Assembly (NCBI RefSeq): GCF_016745425.1 | Contig: NZ_JAERVK010000003.1 | Span: 248,001-312,000 of the forward strand | DNA from: Candidatus Methylomicrobium oryzae | Lineage (GTDB): Bacteria > Pseudomonadota > Gammaproteobacteria > Methylococcales > Methylomonadaceae | DNA: 64,000 nt | Direction: 5' to 3' | In this document: positions 52,525 to 62,720 of the stretch, piece by piece | How the letters are laid out: each line of letters begins with the position of its first letter | How positions within the stretch are numbered: the stretch's first letter is position 1 | Translations under genes and position numbers: made by a program | The notes under the pieces: generated by a model | Seen by the model: the letters and a program-made list of their open reading frames with translations, nothing else | Databases searched by the model: none | Told to the model about the DNA's origin: nothing

Positions 52525-53478
52525 TCAGCCCGGCGGGAGCGCCAGCGCGCCGGTAATCACCAGATTCAACAGACCCGCAGGCAGCAGAATCTTCCAGCCG
52601 AAGGCCATCAACTGATCATAGCGCGGGCGCGGCAAGGCGCCGCGGATCAGGATGAAAAACAGCACCCCGATGCCCGTTTTCAGGCAAAACCAGGCCAGGG
52701 GCGGCAGCCAAGGGCCGAGCCAGCCGCCGAAAAACAGCGTCACGATGATCGCCGAGCTCAAGATAATCGCGACGTATTCCCCAACGAAAAACATCCCGAA
52801 TTTCATCCCGGAATACTCGGTATGGAAACCGGCTACCAATTCCTGTTCGGCTTCGGGCAGGTCGAGAGGGCCGCGGCGGCTTTCCGCGACGATCGCGATC
52901 AGAAAGATCACGAAGCCTACAAACTGCGGCACGATGAACCAGCCGCCGCGCTGGGCCTCGACGATTTCCCTTAAATCGAACGTACCGGCCAGCATCACGA
53001 CGCCCATGATCGAAATTCCCATGAAGACCTCGTAGCTGACCGTCTGCGCGGCTGCGCGTAGGCCGCCGAGCAGCGAATATTTGTTGTTGGACGCATAGCC
53101 GGCCAGCACGATGCTGTAGACCGACAGCGAGGACAGCGCCAGAAAATAAAGCAGCCCGAAATTGAAATCGATGATCCCGACGCCCGGGGCGAAAGGGATC
53201 ACCGCGAAGGCGGCGAGCGCGGTGATGAAGACGATCGTCGGCGCGATCACAAAGATCGGTTTGTCGGCAAAAGGCGGTATCCAGTCCTCCTTGAAAAACA
53301 TTTTGATCATGTCCGCGACCACCTGCATCAGCCCGAGAGGGCCGACACGATTCGGTCCGAGCCGGTCTTGCCAGAAAGCCAAAAGGCGCCGCTCGACCCA
53401 GATCAGCAGCGCGGCGACGGCGATCACCGCGATCAGGATGCCGGCAATGTCGGGGGCTTCGCCGAGTTCGTCGTTCAT
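52525..53478 (-). CDS. nuoH: NADH-quinone oxidoreductase subunit H
   Basis: Eight-TM membrane subunit at the quinone-binding junction, 317 aa. Conserved segments: [79 protein letters not shown] and [13 protein letters not shown]. The first helix is short but acceptable. The start overlaps the nuoG stop by 4 bp. Confidence 0.95.
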   Translation of the reverse strand: MNDELGEAPDIAGILIAVIAVAALLIWVERRLLAFWQDRLGPNRVGPLGLMQVVADMIKMFFKEDWIPPFADKPIFVIAPTIVFITALAAFAVIPFAPGVGIIDFNFGLLYFLALSSLSVYSIVLAGYASNNKYSLLGGLRAAAQTVSYEVFMGISIMGVVMLAGTFDLREIVEAQRGGWFIVPQFVGFVIFLIAIVAESRRGPLDLPEAEQELVAGFHTEYSGMKFGMFFVGEYVAIILSSAIIVTLFFGGWLGPWLPPLAWFCLKTGIGVLFFILIRGALPRPRYDQLMAFGWKILLPAGLLNLVITGALALPPG

Positions 53479-56171
53479 TGGTTTTCTCCCGTCTTTGCCG
53501 GCGCTTCGGGTCCGGCTTTTATCAGGGCGACCCGTGCGCCGTTCGGCAGATGGCGAAACGGCGGCAGGCCGGCCGTAATGCCGAGCAAACCGGCCGGCAT
53601 TGTGCTGTCGATGCGGACCGGAATCCGGAGCGAAGAGAGCTCCAGTTCATAACGGATTTCGACCGAATCGCCGTTTGAAACGGCCAGCGTTTCGGCATCT
53701 TCGGGATTGACGAATACACAGGCGTCGGGGAACCGTTCGGCGACCGGCGCCGAATGCGCGCTGAGTTCCTCGCCGGCGAAAATATTCGGCAGCCTGACGA
53801 TCCGCCAGAAACCCCGTTCCGGTACGAAAGCCGGCGGAATTCGATCGAACCAGGGCAGCATGCCCGAAGCTTGGATCAGGCGGATGCCGGGGTTGCCGCT
53901 GCGCAGGGGGCCGGCGACTTCGTCTTGGAATTTATTGATTGCTTGGTTGGAGTTCCATCCCGGCGCCCACACGACCGGCAATAAAGCCGGCGGTACATGC
54001 ACGGTATCGCCTTCCATCGAGAATGCGAACGGGGTTTCGCAGTCCTGCGGCGGCGGAGGTTCGATTACCGAGACGTCGGCATGCATTGCGGTGCGGCCGC
54101 TGTAACGGTGCGGCTGGCGCGGGATTTTGGGAAGATGCTCTTCTGCCGGGAAGCGCTCGATTCCGGCAAGCGCCGGAATTGCCGCCGCGCAGGCCGATGT
54201 CAGATCCCTGAAATGGTGCCATCGTGGATTATCCATCACACGGATCAGCCACTCCCAACCGGCCAGGATGGGTTCCTGCGCCGGATAAACCGGAAAATAG
54301 CACTGGGCACGGCCTTCGTTATTGACCAGGGTCCCTTCGGATTCGGCGAACGTCGCGGCCGGCAGCAGCAGGCCGGCTTTCGCTGTGGTCGGGTTTTCCA
54401 GGTGGTCGATCACGGCGACATGCCGAGCGGCATCGAGAAAAGCGTCGATTTGCGGAGCCGGCGCGCGCCGGTAGAGGTCGTTTTCGAGAATCACCATGGT
54501 ATCGGCCGAACCGTCCTGAACGCGGGCGAAAGCGTCCTTCAGGCGCCTGCCGCCGATCATCGTCAAGCCCAGGCTGTTCGCTTCGGGGAGAGCATACAGC
54601 AAGCCTTTGTTCTGAGCCGGCAGCGCTCTTGCGATATTGTAGGCTGCCTGAACGACTGCCAGGCTCGCGCAGCTCGTGCCCGAGACGATCAGCGGACGTT
54701 TCGCCTCCCGCAAGCGGCCGGCGATCAGGGCTGCCAGAGCCTCCTCCGCCTCATCCAGACCCGAGGGCAGGGGCGATTCCGGATTCAGCGAGTGCGCGAT
54801 CGCGAAACCAAGGCGGGCGATCGCTTCCGGGCTGCCGTGAAACGTTTCGGCCGCGCTATCGTGGAGGCGCGTGGCATGAACAGAGGCAATGAACAGCGGG
54901 CTTTGCACCTGGCCTTCAAGCTGTCGGACTGCGGCATCCAGCCAGCGCGGGATTTTCAGTTGCCGGGCCAGATCGAATGTCGCGTTGCGTACTGACTGCC
55001 GCAGCGACAGGGCCAGGCGCGGCGCACTGTGGGTGACATCCTCGCCCAGAATCAAGACCGCGTCGGCCTGTTCGGTTTCGCGAAGCGTCGGTGTATGGAT
55101 GCCGCCGTTCGCCAGGATGCCGAGGATGGATTCGAGCAAGTCGTGTTCGGTCTCATCGAGCCCGAGAAAGAAATTGGTCTCACCCACGAGTTCGCGCAAC
55201 GTGAAATTCGCTTCCAGCGAGGCGCGCGGCGAGCCGATGCCAATGATGCCTTTCGCGCTCCGAATCTGCGTTCTGAAATGCTCGATCGCGGTTCCGGCCA
55301 CGGCAACAGGTTGTCTTTCGATCCGCGGAAAGCGGCCCCGAAGATCGCTGTTTACGAAGCCGTAGCCGAAGCGGCCCCGGTCGCACAGGAAATAGCCGTT
55401 CACGTCGCCGTGGTACCGGTTCACGATCCGGCGCAATTCGCCGTAGCGTTCGCCCGGCGTGGTGTTGCAGCCGAGGCTGCAATGCACGCAGACCGATGGC
55501 GCGGTCTGCAAGTCCCATTTCCGGGTATAACGGTCGCTGAAAGGCTTGTCGGTAAAGACGCCGGTAGGGCAGACTTCGACCAGATTACCGCTGAATTCGC
55601 TCTCCAGCGTGCCGTCCTCATGGCGGCCGAAATACACGTTGTTGTGGATGCCTAGTACTTCGAGGTCAGCGCCCCCCGCGTAGTCGTTGTAGAAACGGAC
55701 GCAGCGGTAGCAGGCGATGCAGCGGTTCATTTCATGATTCACGAAAGGGCCGAGATATTGATTCCGGTGGGTCCGCTTGCGGCCGCGGTAGCGGCGCGAG
55801 GTGTGGCCGGTCATCAGCGTCATGTCCTGCAGATGGCATTCTCCGCCTTCTTCGCAAACCGGACAGTCATGCGGATGATTGATCATCAACAGCTCGATGT
55901 TGTCTGCGCGGAATTGCCGGGCCACGTCGGCATTTAGCGAAATGCGCAGGTTATCCGCGACCGGCGTGATGCAGGCCATCACCAGGCGGCCGCGAGTGTC
56001 TTCCGCATCCTTGTACTGGATCACTGCGCATTGACGGCAGGCGCCGACCGATCCCATCGCCGGATGCCAGCAAAAATAGGGCAGGTCCAACCCCAACGAC
56101 AAACACTCGGCGAGAAGGTTGCTGCCGTCCTGCACTTCGTAAGTACGGCCGTCGACTTCGATGGTCGCCAT
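53475..56171 (-). CDS. nuoG: NADH-quinone oxidoreductase subunit G
   Basis: Largest peripheral-arm subunit of complex I, 898 aa from ATG at 56171. N-terminal 2Fe-2S ligands sit in YFCWHPAMGSVGACRQCAV. The His-Cys3 cluster is in HPHDCPVCEEGGEC. Two-cluster region: MNRCIACYRCVRFY and CPTGVF. The additional N7-type cluster motif is CVHCSLGCNTTPGE. The molybdopterin-oxidoreductase-like domain follows. The open frame extends 225 codons upstream within nuoF, but the ATG shares one base with the nuoF stop and begins MATIEVDGRTYEVQDG, the family start. Confidence 0.95.
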   Translation of the reverse strand: MATIEVDGRTYEVQDGSNLLAECLSLGLDLPYFCWHPAMGSVGACRQCAVIQYKDAEDTRGRLVMACITPVADNLRISLNADVARQFRADNIELLMINHPHDCPVCEEGGECHLQDMTLMTGHTSRRYRGRKRTHRNQYLGPFVNHEMNRCIACYRCVRFYNDYAGGADLEVLGIHNNVYFGRHEDGTLESEFSGNLVEVCPTGVFTDKPFSDRYTRKWDLQTAPSVCVHCSLGCNTTPGERYGELRRIVNRYHGDVNGYFLCDRGRFGYGFVNSDLRGRFPRIERQPVAVAGTAIEHFRTQIRSAKGIIGIGSPRASLEANFTLRELVGETNFFLGLDETEHDLLESILGILANGGIHTPTLRETEQADAVLILGEDVTHSAPRLALSLRQSVRNATFDLARQLKIPRWLDAAVRQLEGQVQSPLFIASVHATRLHDSAAETFHGSPEAIARLGFAIAHSLNPESPLPSGLDEAEEALAALIAGRLREAKRPLIVSGTSCASLAVVQAAYNIARALPAQNKGLLYALPEANSLGLTMIGGRRLKDAFARVQDGSADTMVILENDLYRRAPAPQIDAFLDAARHVAVIDHLENPTTAKAGLLLPAATFAESEGTLVNNEGRAQCYFPVYPAQEPILAGWEWLIRVMDNPRWHHFRDLTSACAAAIPALAGIERFPAEEHLPKIPRQPHRYSGRTAMHADVSVIEPPPPQDCETPFAFSMEGDTVHVPPALLPVVWAPGWNSNQAINKFQDEVAGPLRSGNPGIRLIQASGMLPWFDRIPPAFVPERGFWRIVRLPNIFAGEELSAHSAPVAERFPDACVFVNPEDAETLAVSNGDSVEIRYELELSSLRIPVRIDSTMPAGLLGITAGLPPFRHLPNGARVALIKAGPEAPAKTGENQ

Positions 56172-57460
56172 CAGACGGCCTCCTTGAGCGTGCGGTTTTG
56201 AAAAATGTAGCGCTCGAAGTCTTCGCGAAAATATTTCAGCGCGCTCTGCAGCGGTTCCATCGCGCCCGGTGCGAGTGCGCAGAACGTATTGCCGGGGCCG
56301 AGCATTCGGGTCAATCGGGATAAGGTATCGAGATCTTCGGGGCGGCCCCTGCCTTCGACGATGTCCTGCAACAGCGTCACTGTCCACGGCAGGCCGTCCC
56401 GGCACGGGGTGCACCAGCCGCACGATTCCTGGGCGAAAAATCGCTCCAGGTTCAGCACCATTTGCACCGGACAGGTCTTGTCGTCGAGCACGATGATGGT
56501 GCCGGTGCCCATCCGGCTGCCGGCCTTGGCGACCGTATCGAACTCCATCGGCACGTCCAGATGCTCGGGCAGCAGAAAATCGGTCGAGGCGCCGCCGGGC
56601 AGGAAGCCGCGCAGTCTGTAGCCGTCTTTCATCCCGTCGGCATGGTCTTCCAGGATTTCGCGAATCGGCGTGCCCATCGGCAGTTCCCACAGGCCTGGCT
56701 TTTTGACCCGGCCGCTGGCGCCGAACAGCTTCGTGCCCGCATCGGCGCCGCGCCCAAGCCCTTTGTACCAGTCTGCGCCGTGGCGCAGAATATGGGGCAC
56801 GTTGCATAGCGTCTCGACATTGTTCACGACCGTCGGCCGGCCCCACAGGCCGCTGACTACCGCAAAAGGGGGTTTCGGGCGGGGCGTGGCCCGTTTGCCT
56901 TCCAAAGCATTCAATAAGGCCGACTCTTCGCCGCAGATATAGCGGCCGGCGCTGGTATGGAGATGAATCTCGAGCGAGAAATCCGAATCGAGGATATGTG
57001 CGCCAATATAATGCGCCGCGCGGGCTTCCTGCATGGCCCGCGTCAAGCGCTCTGCAGCCAGGCGGTACTCCGCGCGCAAAAAGATGTAAGCGGTTTGCGC
57101 CTGGATGGCGTAAGCTGCAATGACGATGCCTTCGAGTAACTGATGCGGATCTTTTTCGAGCAGCAGCCGGTCCTTGAAGGTACCGGGCTCCATCTCGTCC
57201 GCGTTAATCACCAGATAGCGGGGTTGGGCCGGAGCCTGGTCGATCGGCACCAGGCTCCATTTGAGCCCGGTACTGAAGCCTGCGCCGCCCCGGCCTCTAA
57301 GTCCCGCATCCTTGACCCATTGCTGGACGTCTTTCGGTTTGAGGTCGGCGAGCGTCTTCTTCAGCCCTTCATAACCGCCGGTTTTACGGTAATCCTCCAG
57401 GGTCGCGAAAGCGCGGCCCGTGCGGATGTTCTGGGTTAACGGTCTGTCCATCGTCGCCAT
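56171..57460 (-). CDS. nuoF: NADH-quinone oxidoreductase subunit F
   Basis: FMN- and NADH-binding subunit of 429 aa where electrons enter complex I. The nucleotide loop is GLRGRGGAGFSTGLKWS. The SLBB domain follows. Cluster N3 ligands are in ESCGWCTPCRDG and later GNTFCALAPGA. The start lies 6 bp after the nuoE stop; an ATG three codons later (MDRPLTQ) is an alternative. Same operon as nuoE and nuoG. Confidence 0.96.
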   Translation of the reverse strand: MATMDRPLTQNIRTGRAFATLEDYRKTGGYEGLKKTLADLKPKDVQQWVKDAGLRGRGGAGFSTGLKWSLVPIDQAPAQPRYLVINADEMEPGTFKDRLLLEKDPHQLLEGIVIAAYAIQAQTAYIFLRAEYRLAAERLTRAMQEARAAHYIGAHILDSDFSLEIHLHTSAGRYICGEESALLNALEGKRATPRPKPPFAVVSGLWGRPTVVNNVETLCNVPHILRHGADWYKGLGRGADAGTKLFGASGRVKKPGLWELPMGTPIREILEDHADGMKDGYRLRGFLPGGASTDFLLPEHLDVPMEFDTVAKAGSRMGTGTIIVLDDKTCPVQMVLNLERFFAQESCGWCTPCRDGLPWTVTLLQDIVEGRGRPEDLDTLSRLTRMLGPGNTFCALAPGAMEPLQSALKYFREDFERYIFQNRTLKEAV

Positions 57461-57466
57461 CTCGCA

Positions 57467-57949
57467 TTATTCTCCGAGGAGTTCCTTTACGATATTGTCG
57501 GTCAGGTCCGGCCTGAGCTCGCCGTTCACCATCGCGACCGGGGCACGGTCGCAGGCGCCCAGGCAAACGATCGGCAAAACGGTGTATTCGCCATCCTGTG
57601 ACATTTCGCCGGGCTTCACGTTCAAATGCCGGCACAACTTCTCGCTCAACCGGTCGCTGCCGAGCATCCAGCAACTGACGCTGTCACAGACGTGAATCAC
57701 GTTTTTGCCGACCGGCCGGCGGTAAATCAGATTGTAAAAGGTTGCGACCCCTTCCAGCTGAGCGGGCGATATTTTCAGGTATTCGGCAATCGCGACCAAG
57801 CTGTCGTCGGAAATCCAGCCGCGGTGTTTCTGGACGATCTTCAATGCTTCGATCGAGACGGCCGACTTGTCTTCATAGTGCGGCAGTTCGGCATTGATCT
57901 CGTCGATTTCGGCGGCGCTCAAAGAGCGTGTATTCGTTTCTGCCTTCAT
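57467..57949 (-). CDS. nuoE: NADH-quinone oxidoreductase subunit E
   Basis: Thioredoxin-fold [2Fe-2S] subunit (cluster N1a), 160 aa. The N-terminal helix bundle has IVQKHRGWISDDSLVAIAEYL. Two Cys pairs bind the cluster: CDSVSCWMLG and CLGACDRAP. The start shares one base with the stop of nuoCD (TAATG). Partner of NuoF in the NADH module. Confidence 0.96.
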   Translation of the reverse strand: MKAETNTRSLSAAEIDEINAELPHYEDKSAVSIEALKIVQKHRGWISDDSLVAIAEYLKISPAQLEGVATFYNLIYRRPVGKNVIHVCDSVSCWMLGSDRLSEKLCRHLNVKPGEMSQDGEYTVLPIVCLGACDRAPVAMVNGELRPDLTDNIVKELLGE

Positions 57950-59727
57950 TAGCGGTCCACGTCAGCCATTACAAAATCGATGCTGGCAAGAATTGCGATC
58001 AGGTCGGCGACCATCATGCCCCGGCACATCATCGGTATCATTTGCAAATGCGGAAAAGAGGGGGTGCGGATGCGGGTGCGGTAGGACATGCCGCTGCCGT
58101 CGCTGGTCAGATAGTACGCGTTCAGACCTTTCGTGGCCTCGACGGTGAAGGAGGCTTCGCCGGCCGGAATCACCGGCCCCCAACTCACGTTCAGGAAATG
58201 CTGGATCAGCGTTTCGATATCGTGCAGCGTTCGGGCCCGCGGCGGCGGTGTGGTCAACGGGTGTTCGGCTTTATGGGGCCCCTCGGGCATGTTGTCCAGG
58301 CATTGCCCGATGATCCGGACGCTTTGGCGCATTTCCTCGACCCGCACCGCGCAGCGGTCGTAGCAGTCGCCGTTCTGCGCGATCGGGATCTCGAATTCGA
58401 AGTTCTGATAACCGGAGTAGGGCCGTGCCTTCCGGTAGTCCCAGCCGAAGCCGGTCGCCCGAAGCCCCGGCCCGGTCGCGCCCCAGTCGATCGCTTCCCG
58501 GGTGTTGTAAGCGCCTACCCCCTGGGTACGGCGTTTGATCGTGCCGTTCTGCATCACCAGTTTGTCGTAGTCGTCGAGCCGTCCCGGAAAATGGTCGAGA
58601 AATTCCCGAATCCGCTTGTCCCAGCCCTTCGGCAGGTCCATCGCCACGCCGCCGATCCTGAAATAGCTCGAATGCATCCGGGCGCCGCTGATCGACTCGA
58701 CAATATCGAAGACCTGTTCGCGGTCGATGAACATGTAAAAAATCGGCGACAACTGGCCGATGTCCTGGGCATAGGTGCCGTAGAACAACAGATGGCTGGC
58801 GATCCGGTAGAGTTCGGCGACCATCACCCGGATCACTTCCGCGCGCGGCGGGACCTTGATCCCGGCCAGTTTCTCGACGGCCAGCACGTAGGGGAGGTTG
58901 TTCATCGAGCCGCCCAGGTAATCGACCCGATCCGTGTAGGGAATATAGGTATGCCAGGATTGCCGCTCGCCCATTTTTTCCGCGCCGCGGTGGTGGTAGC
59001 CGATGTCGGGCAGCGCGTTGACGATCTCTTCGCCGTCCAATTGCAGGGCGACCCGGAACACGCCGTGAACGCTCGGATGGTTCGGCCCCATGTTCAGAAA
59101 CATGAAATCGCTCTCTTCGCTGCGCCGGCTCATGCCCCAGTCTTCCGGCACGAAACGCAGCGCATTTTGTTCGATGTCCTGCCGTTCGTCGGGGAGGGTA
59201 AAGGGCTCCTTTTCGGTGGCGCGGGCATAGTGATCCTTGCGCAGCGGATGGCCCTGCCAGGTCGGCGGCATCAGAATTCGGCGAAGATGCGGATGGCCCT
59301 CGAAGACGATCCCGAACATGTCCCAGGCCTCGCGTTCGTACCAGTTTGCCGACGGCCAAAGGTCCGAAACCGTCGGAAGCGTCAAGGCGTTCTCATGCAA
59401 GGCCACTTTCAGCCGGATATCGGCGTTTCGGCCAAAGGAAAGCAGATGATAGACGACCGTGAAATCACTTTCCGGCTGCCCCTGGCGGTGAATGCGCCGG
59501 CGCTCGTCGATCGCGGTCAAGTCGAACAGCATCACATGGGGGGGAAGGAGTTCGCGTTTTAAACAACCCAGGATCGCGTGCAGCTTTTCGCGGGGAACCC
59601 ACAAGGTGGTGATCCCGTCGGCGGTGGGTTGGGAGATAAGGCCGGCAATCCCGAGCCGCTCGGCAAGCGCCTCGGCGATTTCGGAAGCGGCGGGGGAATA
59701 AACGGTGTTGCCTGCCTCAGCGTTCAT
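57949..59727 (-). CDS. nuoCD: NADH-quinone oxidoreductase subunits C and D (fused)
   Basis: Fusion of the 30-kDa (NuoC) and 49-kDa (NuoD) subunits, 592 aa, the arrangement of E. coli and other Gammaproteobacteria. NuoC part: about 1-185 with [27 protein letters not shown]. NuoD part: about 205-592 with [47 protein letters not shown] and the C-terminal quinone-site region. It forms the quinone pocket with NuoB and NuoH. It lies 38 bp after nuoB. Confidence 0.96.
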   Translation of the reverse strand: MNAEAGNTVYSPAASEIAEALAERLGIAGLISQPTADGITTLWVPREKLHAILGCLKRELLPPHVMLFDLTAIDERRRIHRQGQPESDFTVVYHLLSFGRNADIRLKVALHENALTLPTVSDLWPSANWYEREAWDMFGIVFEGHPHLRRILMPPTWQGHPLRKDHYARATEKEPFTLPDERQDIEQNALRFVPEDWGMSRRSEESDFMFLNMGPNHPSVHGVFRVALQLDGEEIVNALPDIGYHHRGAEKMGERQSWHTYIPYTDRVDYLGGSMNNLPYVLAVEKLAGIKVPPRAEVIRVMVAELYRIASHLLFYGTYAQDIGQLSPIFYMFIDREQVFDIVESISGARMHSSYFRIGGVAMDLPKGWDKRIREFLDHFPGRLDDYDKLVMQNGTIKRRTQGVGAYNTREAIDWGATGPGLRATGFGWDYRKARPYSGYQNFEFEIPIAQNGDCYDRCAVRVEEMRQSVRIIGQCLDNMPEGPHKAEHPLTTPPPRARTLHDIETLIQHFLNVSWGPVIPAGEASFTVEATKGLNAYYLTSDGSGMSYRTRIRTPSFPHLQMIPMMCRGMMVADLIAILASIDFVMADVDR

Positions 59728-59765
59728 CGATGTTTATCCTCCCAAGCTTTCATGTCGCCTCCGGG

Positions 59766-60407
59766 TTAGAGTTCGTCCGGGCTTCTCAACTCGCGAGTGC
59801 GCATCCTCGCATCGTTGAGCAGATCGCGGTAGCTGGGTTTTTCGGCCGGCTTGACGACCGTTTGCTCGCCGACGGTCCAGCTTAAAGGCCGCCTTTCCCG
59901 GCCGATCGCCTGCTGCAGCAGCATCAGCCCCTGCAGCAGCGCTTCGGGCCGGGGAGGGCAGCCCGGCACATACACGTCGACCGGCAAAAACTTGTCCACG
60001 CCCTGCACCACGCTGTAAATGTCGTACATGCCGCCGGAGTTGGCGCAGGAGCCCATCGAGATCACCCAGCGCGGCTCCAACATCTGGTCGTAGAGCCGCT
60101 TGATCACCGGCGCCATTTTGCGGAACACCGTGCCCGAAATCACGATCAGATCGGCCTGGCGGGGCGACGCCCGGATCACTTCGGAGCCGAAGCGGGCCAT
60201 GTCGTGCCGGCTGGTGAAGGCGGTCGCCATTTCCACATAGCAGCAGGAAAGCCCGAAATTGAAAGGCCAGACCGAATTGGCCTGTCCCCAGGCGACCATG
60301 TCTTCGAGCCTGGCAAGCAAAAAGCTTCGGCGCAGGACGTCTTCGTTGGGATGGGCTCCCGGTTGCGGGGCGGGATCATCCTCGGCGCGGGTCAGGGTCC
60401 AGTGCAT
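59766..60407 (-). CDS. nuoB: NADH-quinone oxidoreductase subunit B
   Basis: Subunit with the terminal 4Fe-4S cluster N2 that reduces quinone, 213 aa. Cluster ligands: [14 protein letters not shown] (tandem Cys), [11 protein letters not shown] and [13 protein letters not shown] variable tail follows. The start ATG at 60407 lies inside the end of nuoA (16-bp overlap) and the first 25 residues are not conserved, but there is no later Met before [12 protein letters not shown]. Confidence 0.95.
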   Translation of the reverse strand: MHWTLTRAEDDPAPQPGAHPNEDVLRRSFLLARLEDMVAWGQANSVWPFNFGLSCCYVEMATAFTSRHDMARFGSEVIRASPRQADLIVISGTVFRKMAPVIKRLYDQMLEPRWVISMGSCANSGGMYDIYSVVQGVDKFLPVDVYVPGCPPRPEALLQGLMLLQQAIGRERRPLSWTVGEQTVVKPAEKPSYRDLLNDARMRTRELRSPDEL

Positions 60408-60829
60408 GCATCACTCCCATGTTGGCGACGGTCAGCTTCACGGCGCTGCCGCCGGGTCCGCCAGTCGAGCGCGCCGATCGCCTCGAGATAGATCAGCGTC
60501 GCAATCAGAATGCCGATAAAAATCAACGCTTCGATAAAGCCCGTCCAGCCGGCCTCCCTCACGGCGATCGCCCAGGCGAACAGAAACACGGTTTCCATAT
60601 CGAAAATCACGAAAAAGATGGCGATCAGATAGAAATGCACGGAAAAGCGGAGATGCACGTCGCCGGTCGGAACGATGCCGGATTCGAAGGGCTCTTCGGC
60701 GCGCGGGGTGCGGTGCCGTTGCCCCAGAAAATAAGCACCGCCGAGCATCACGGCGGTAAGGGCGAAGATAGCGCCGAAAAAAACGAGCAGCGGCAAGATA
60801 TGCGAAACAGGAGAGGCTTCGGCTATCAT
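60392..60829 (-). CDS. nuoA: NADH-quinone oxidoreductase subunit A
   Basis: First gene of the complex I operon: a three-TM membrane-arm subunit of 145 aa. Conserved: [39 protein letters not shown] region (about 46-86), with the loop acidic residues next to the quinone channel. ATG at 60829 has a strong ribosome site GGAGGA six bases upstream. The C-terminal tail ([14 protein letters not shown]) is longer and more basic than usual and overlaps nuoB. Confidence 0.95.
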   Translation of the reverse strand: MIAEASPVSHILPLLVFFGAIFALTAVMLGGAYFLGQRHRTPRAEEPFESGIVPTGDVHLRFSVHFYLIAIFFVIFDMETVFLFAWAIAVREAGWTGFIEALIFIGILIATLIYLEAIGALDWRTRRQRREADRRQHGSDACTGP

Positions 60830-60886
60830 CGATAAATCCTCCGCTTACCGTGAATGACAAGTGGAATGGTCCGGCTGACGGTTCCG

Positions 60887-60905
60887 CAATCCATTGAATG
60901 GATTG
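60887..60905. promoter_or_regulatory. 19-bp perfect palindrome upstream of nuoA
   Basis: CAATCCATT-G-AATGGATTG: two 9-bp arms around one base, 58 bp upstream of the nuoA start on its 5' side. The size and position suit a dimeric regulator binding site in the nuo promoter region. No regulator is identified. Confidence 0.45.
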
Positions 60906-61161
60906 GGAGAAGATTAAGGCGCTAATCTTTTTTCGTTAGCAAGGCGTTACGGCGATAAAGATCGATACAGCCGATTTCCACAATAATTTAGGTATATGCA
61001 AAAATTGGGACAATGCTGCCGAATCAGAGTTCGAAAATTCCAGGTATTTTTCGACAAAGGTACATTGCCTTAACCGAGCCCTATCGAGTCTTCAGATCCG
61101 CCCCTCGCTAATCGGTTCAGATTGCGGTGCGAATCTCCAAAGATTTGAAAGCGGCCCCCCA

Positions 61162-61557
61162 CAGGGCAATCGCGCTATGAATAAAAAGCCGTCATTCCGG
61201 CAGGGATTGCCGGAATCCAGTTTACAGGGATGTAAAACCCGCGAAAAAAATATCATGCAGGTTTTTCCGAAACCTCCTAAATCCCTACGGTACGCCATCC
61301 ATGGCCTCTCGGTAACTGCTCCTGCGGTACTCTCGATCGCGTGTTCCCGACGCGCTCTCCCTTCCCCCTCCCTGGGGGCGTCGATCGCGTGTTCCCGACG
61401 CGATCTATCTCGCCCCTCCGTGGGGTCGTCGATCGCGTGTTCCGACGCGATCTATCTCGCCCTTCCTTGGGCTTGTACCTCCTGCATCCTTGCAGTCGTG
61501 GATTCCGGCAATCCCTGCCGGAATGACGAGCATTAAGCACATAGCGCAATTGCCCTG
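61162..61557. repeat. roughly 400-bp composite element with nested inverted repeats upstream of cas1
   Basis: Outer arms: CAGGGCAATCGCGCTATG (61162-61179) and CATAGCGCAATTGCCCTG (61540-61557), one mismatch. Inner arms: 61190-61219 and 61499-61528, perfect 30-bp reverse complements starting CGTCATTCCGGCAGGG. The centre holds three tandem 48-bp units. There is no transposase frame. The whole gap 60830-61772 contains this element, the nuoA palindrome and no gene. Looks like a non-autonomous mobile or REP-type composite. Confidence 0.7.
61334..61477 (+). repeat. three tandem 48-bp units with internal hairpins
   Basis: Units start at 61334, 61382 and 61430, each beginning CGATCGCGTGTTCC. Each contains ATCGCGT and ACGCGAT (or a variant) around a 6-7 base loop, then a second stem of the CCCC...GGGG type, weaker in unit 3. 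Unit 3 lacks one base in the C-run. A fourth copy lies in reverse orientation at 45872-45920. Confidence 0.75.
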
Positions 61558-61772
61558 AAAGCGGCCCGCCGCTCATTGCCGATAGGTAGTTGGTTTGTTA
61601 GACTGCCGGCGCCGGTTAAAAAGGCCGAGCGATTAAATATCCCGATGATTTATCTGTCATCGAAGGAGAGGCCGACTTCGGCGGAGACTCCGTAAGGTAC
61701 CCGTTACAGCGGCGAAGGCTGTTTTGTGGACATCGGGGGGACAAACTCAAATTGTGAAACAAGTGCAAAGCC

Positions 61773-62720
61773 ATGGATCAACTCACCGATTTAAAAGCCA
61801 TCCTGCATTCCAAACGCGCCAACATCTATTACCTGGAAAAATGCCGCGTCATGCAGAAAGACGGGCGGGTGCTTTACCTGACCGAGAACAAAGACGAAAA
61901 CCTGTACTGGAACATCCCGATTGCCAATACCACCGTGATGCTGCTCGGCACCGGTACGTCAATTACCCAAGCGGCGATGCGGATGCTGGCCAGCGCTGGC
62001 GTACTGGTCGGGTTTTGCGGAGGCGGGGGAACGCCTTTGTTCAGCGGCTGCGAAATCGAATGGCTGAATCCGCAAAGCGAATACCGGCCCACCGAGTATA
62101 TCCAGGGCTGGCTGAAATTCTGGTTCGACGACACTCAGCGCCTGGCCGTCGCCAAGGTGTTCCAAAAAGCCCGCGTCGATTACCTGCGCCGGGTTTGGGA
62201 CAAGGACCGGGACCTCAAGGCCGAAAACTTTTATCCCGACGACAGCGGGCTCGCCGCCGCCCTGGACAACTACGCGGCGCAAATCGACAGCGCCGAAAAA
62301 ACCGGCGATCTTCTGCAACGCGAAGCGCTGTTGACCAAACAGCTCTATCGCTACGCGGCCAGAGCCACTCAACAAAGCGACTTCACCCGCGACCATCAGG
62401 CGACGGACCTGGCCAACGGTTTTTTGAACCACGGCAATTATCTGGCCTATGGCCTGGCCGCGACCACGCTGTGGGTGCTGGGCATTCCGCACGGCTTTGC
62501 GGTACTGCACGGCAAGACCCGGCGCGGCGCGCTGGTGTTCGACGTGGCCGATCTGGTCAAGGACGCGATTGTGTTGCCCTGGGCATTCGTGAGCGCCAAG
62601 GAAAAGATGAGCGAACAGGAATTCCGTCAGCAAATCCTGCAAAAGTTTACCGAACACAAGGCGCTGGACTTCATGTTCGACCACGTCAAGCAACAAGCCT
62701 TGCGGGAAATTCAGCCATGA
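61773..62720 (+). CDS. cas1: CRISPR-associated endonuclease Cas1, subtype I-F
   Basis: Integrase that, with Cas2, inserts new spacers into the CRISPR array; 315 aa. The I-F type is shown by the N-terminus LKAILHSKRANIYYLEKCRVM, by the active-site Glu in LQREALLTKQLYRYAA, and by the His/Asp region GIPHGFAVLHGKTRRGALVFDVADLVKD. The last motif is highly conserved in Cas1f. The stop overlaps the start of cas2-3 by 4 bp (ATGA), the standard I-F gene order. The csy genes and the array are expected beyond the window. Confidence 0.96.
   Translation: MDQLTDLKAILHSKRANIYYLEKCRVMQKDGRVLYLTENKDENLYWNIPIANTTVMLLGTGTSITQAAMRMLASAGVLVGFCGGGGTPLFSGCEIEWLNPQSEYRPTEYIQGWLKFWFDDTQRLAVAKVFQKARVDYLRRVWDKDRDLKAENFYPDDSGLAAALDNYAAQIDSAEKTGDLLQREALLTKQLYRYAARATQQSDFTRDHQATDLANGFLNHGNYLAYGLAATTLWVLGIPHGFAVLHGKTRRGALVFDVADLVKDAIVLPWAFVSAKEKMSEQEFRQQILQKFTEHKALDFMFDHVKQQALREIQP

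Noticed and set aside
53475-56846. Longer nuoG of 1123 residues
   Set aside because: The extra 225 residues are nuoF read in another frame; the family start is at 56171.
61334-61477. Possible short CRISPR array next to cas1
   Set aside because: The whole 48-bp period repeats with no unique spacers, and the unit does not resemble the 28-bp I-F repeat.
61277-61576. 99-codon minus-strand frame with a 16-residue repeat
   Set aside because: Repetition follows from the 48-bp DNA units (divisible by three); no start signal.
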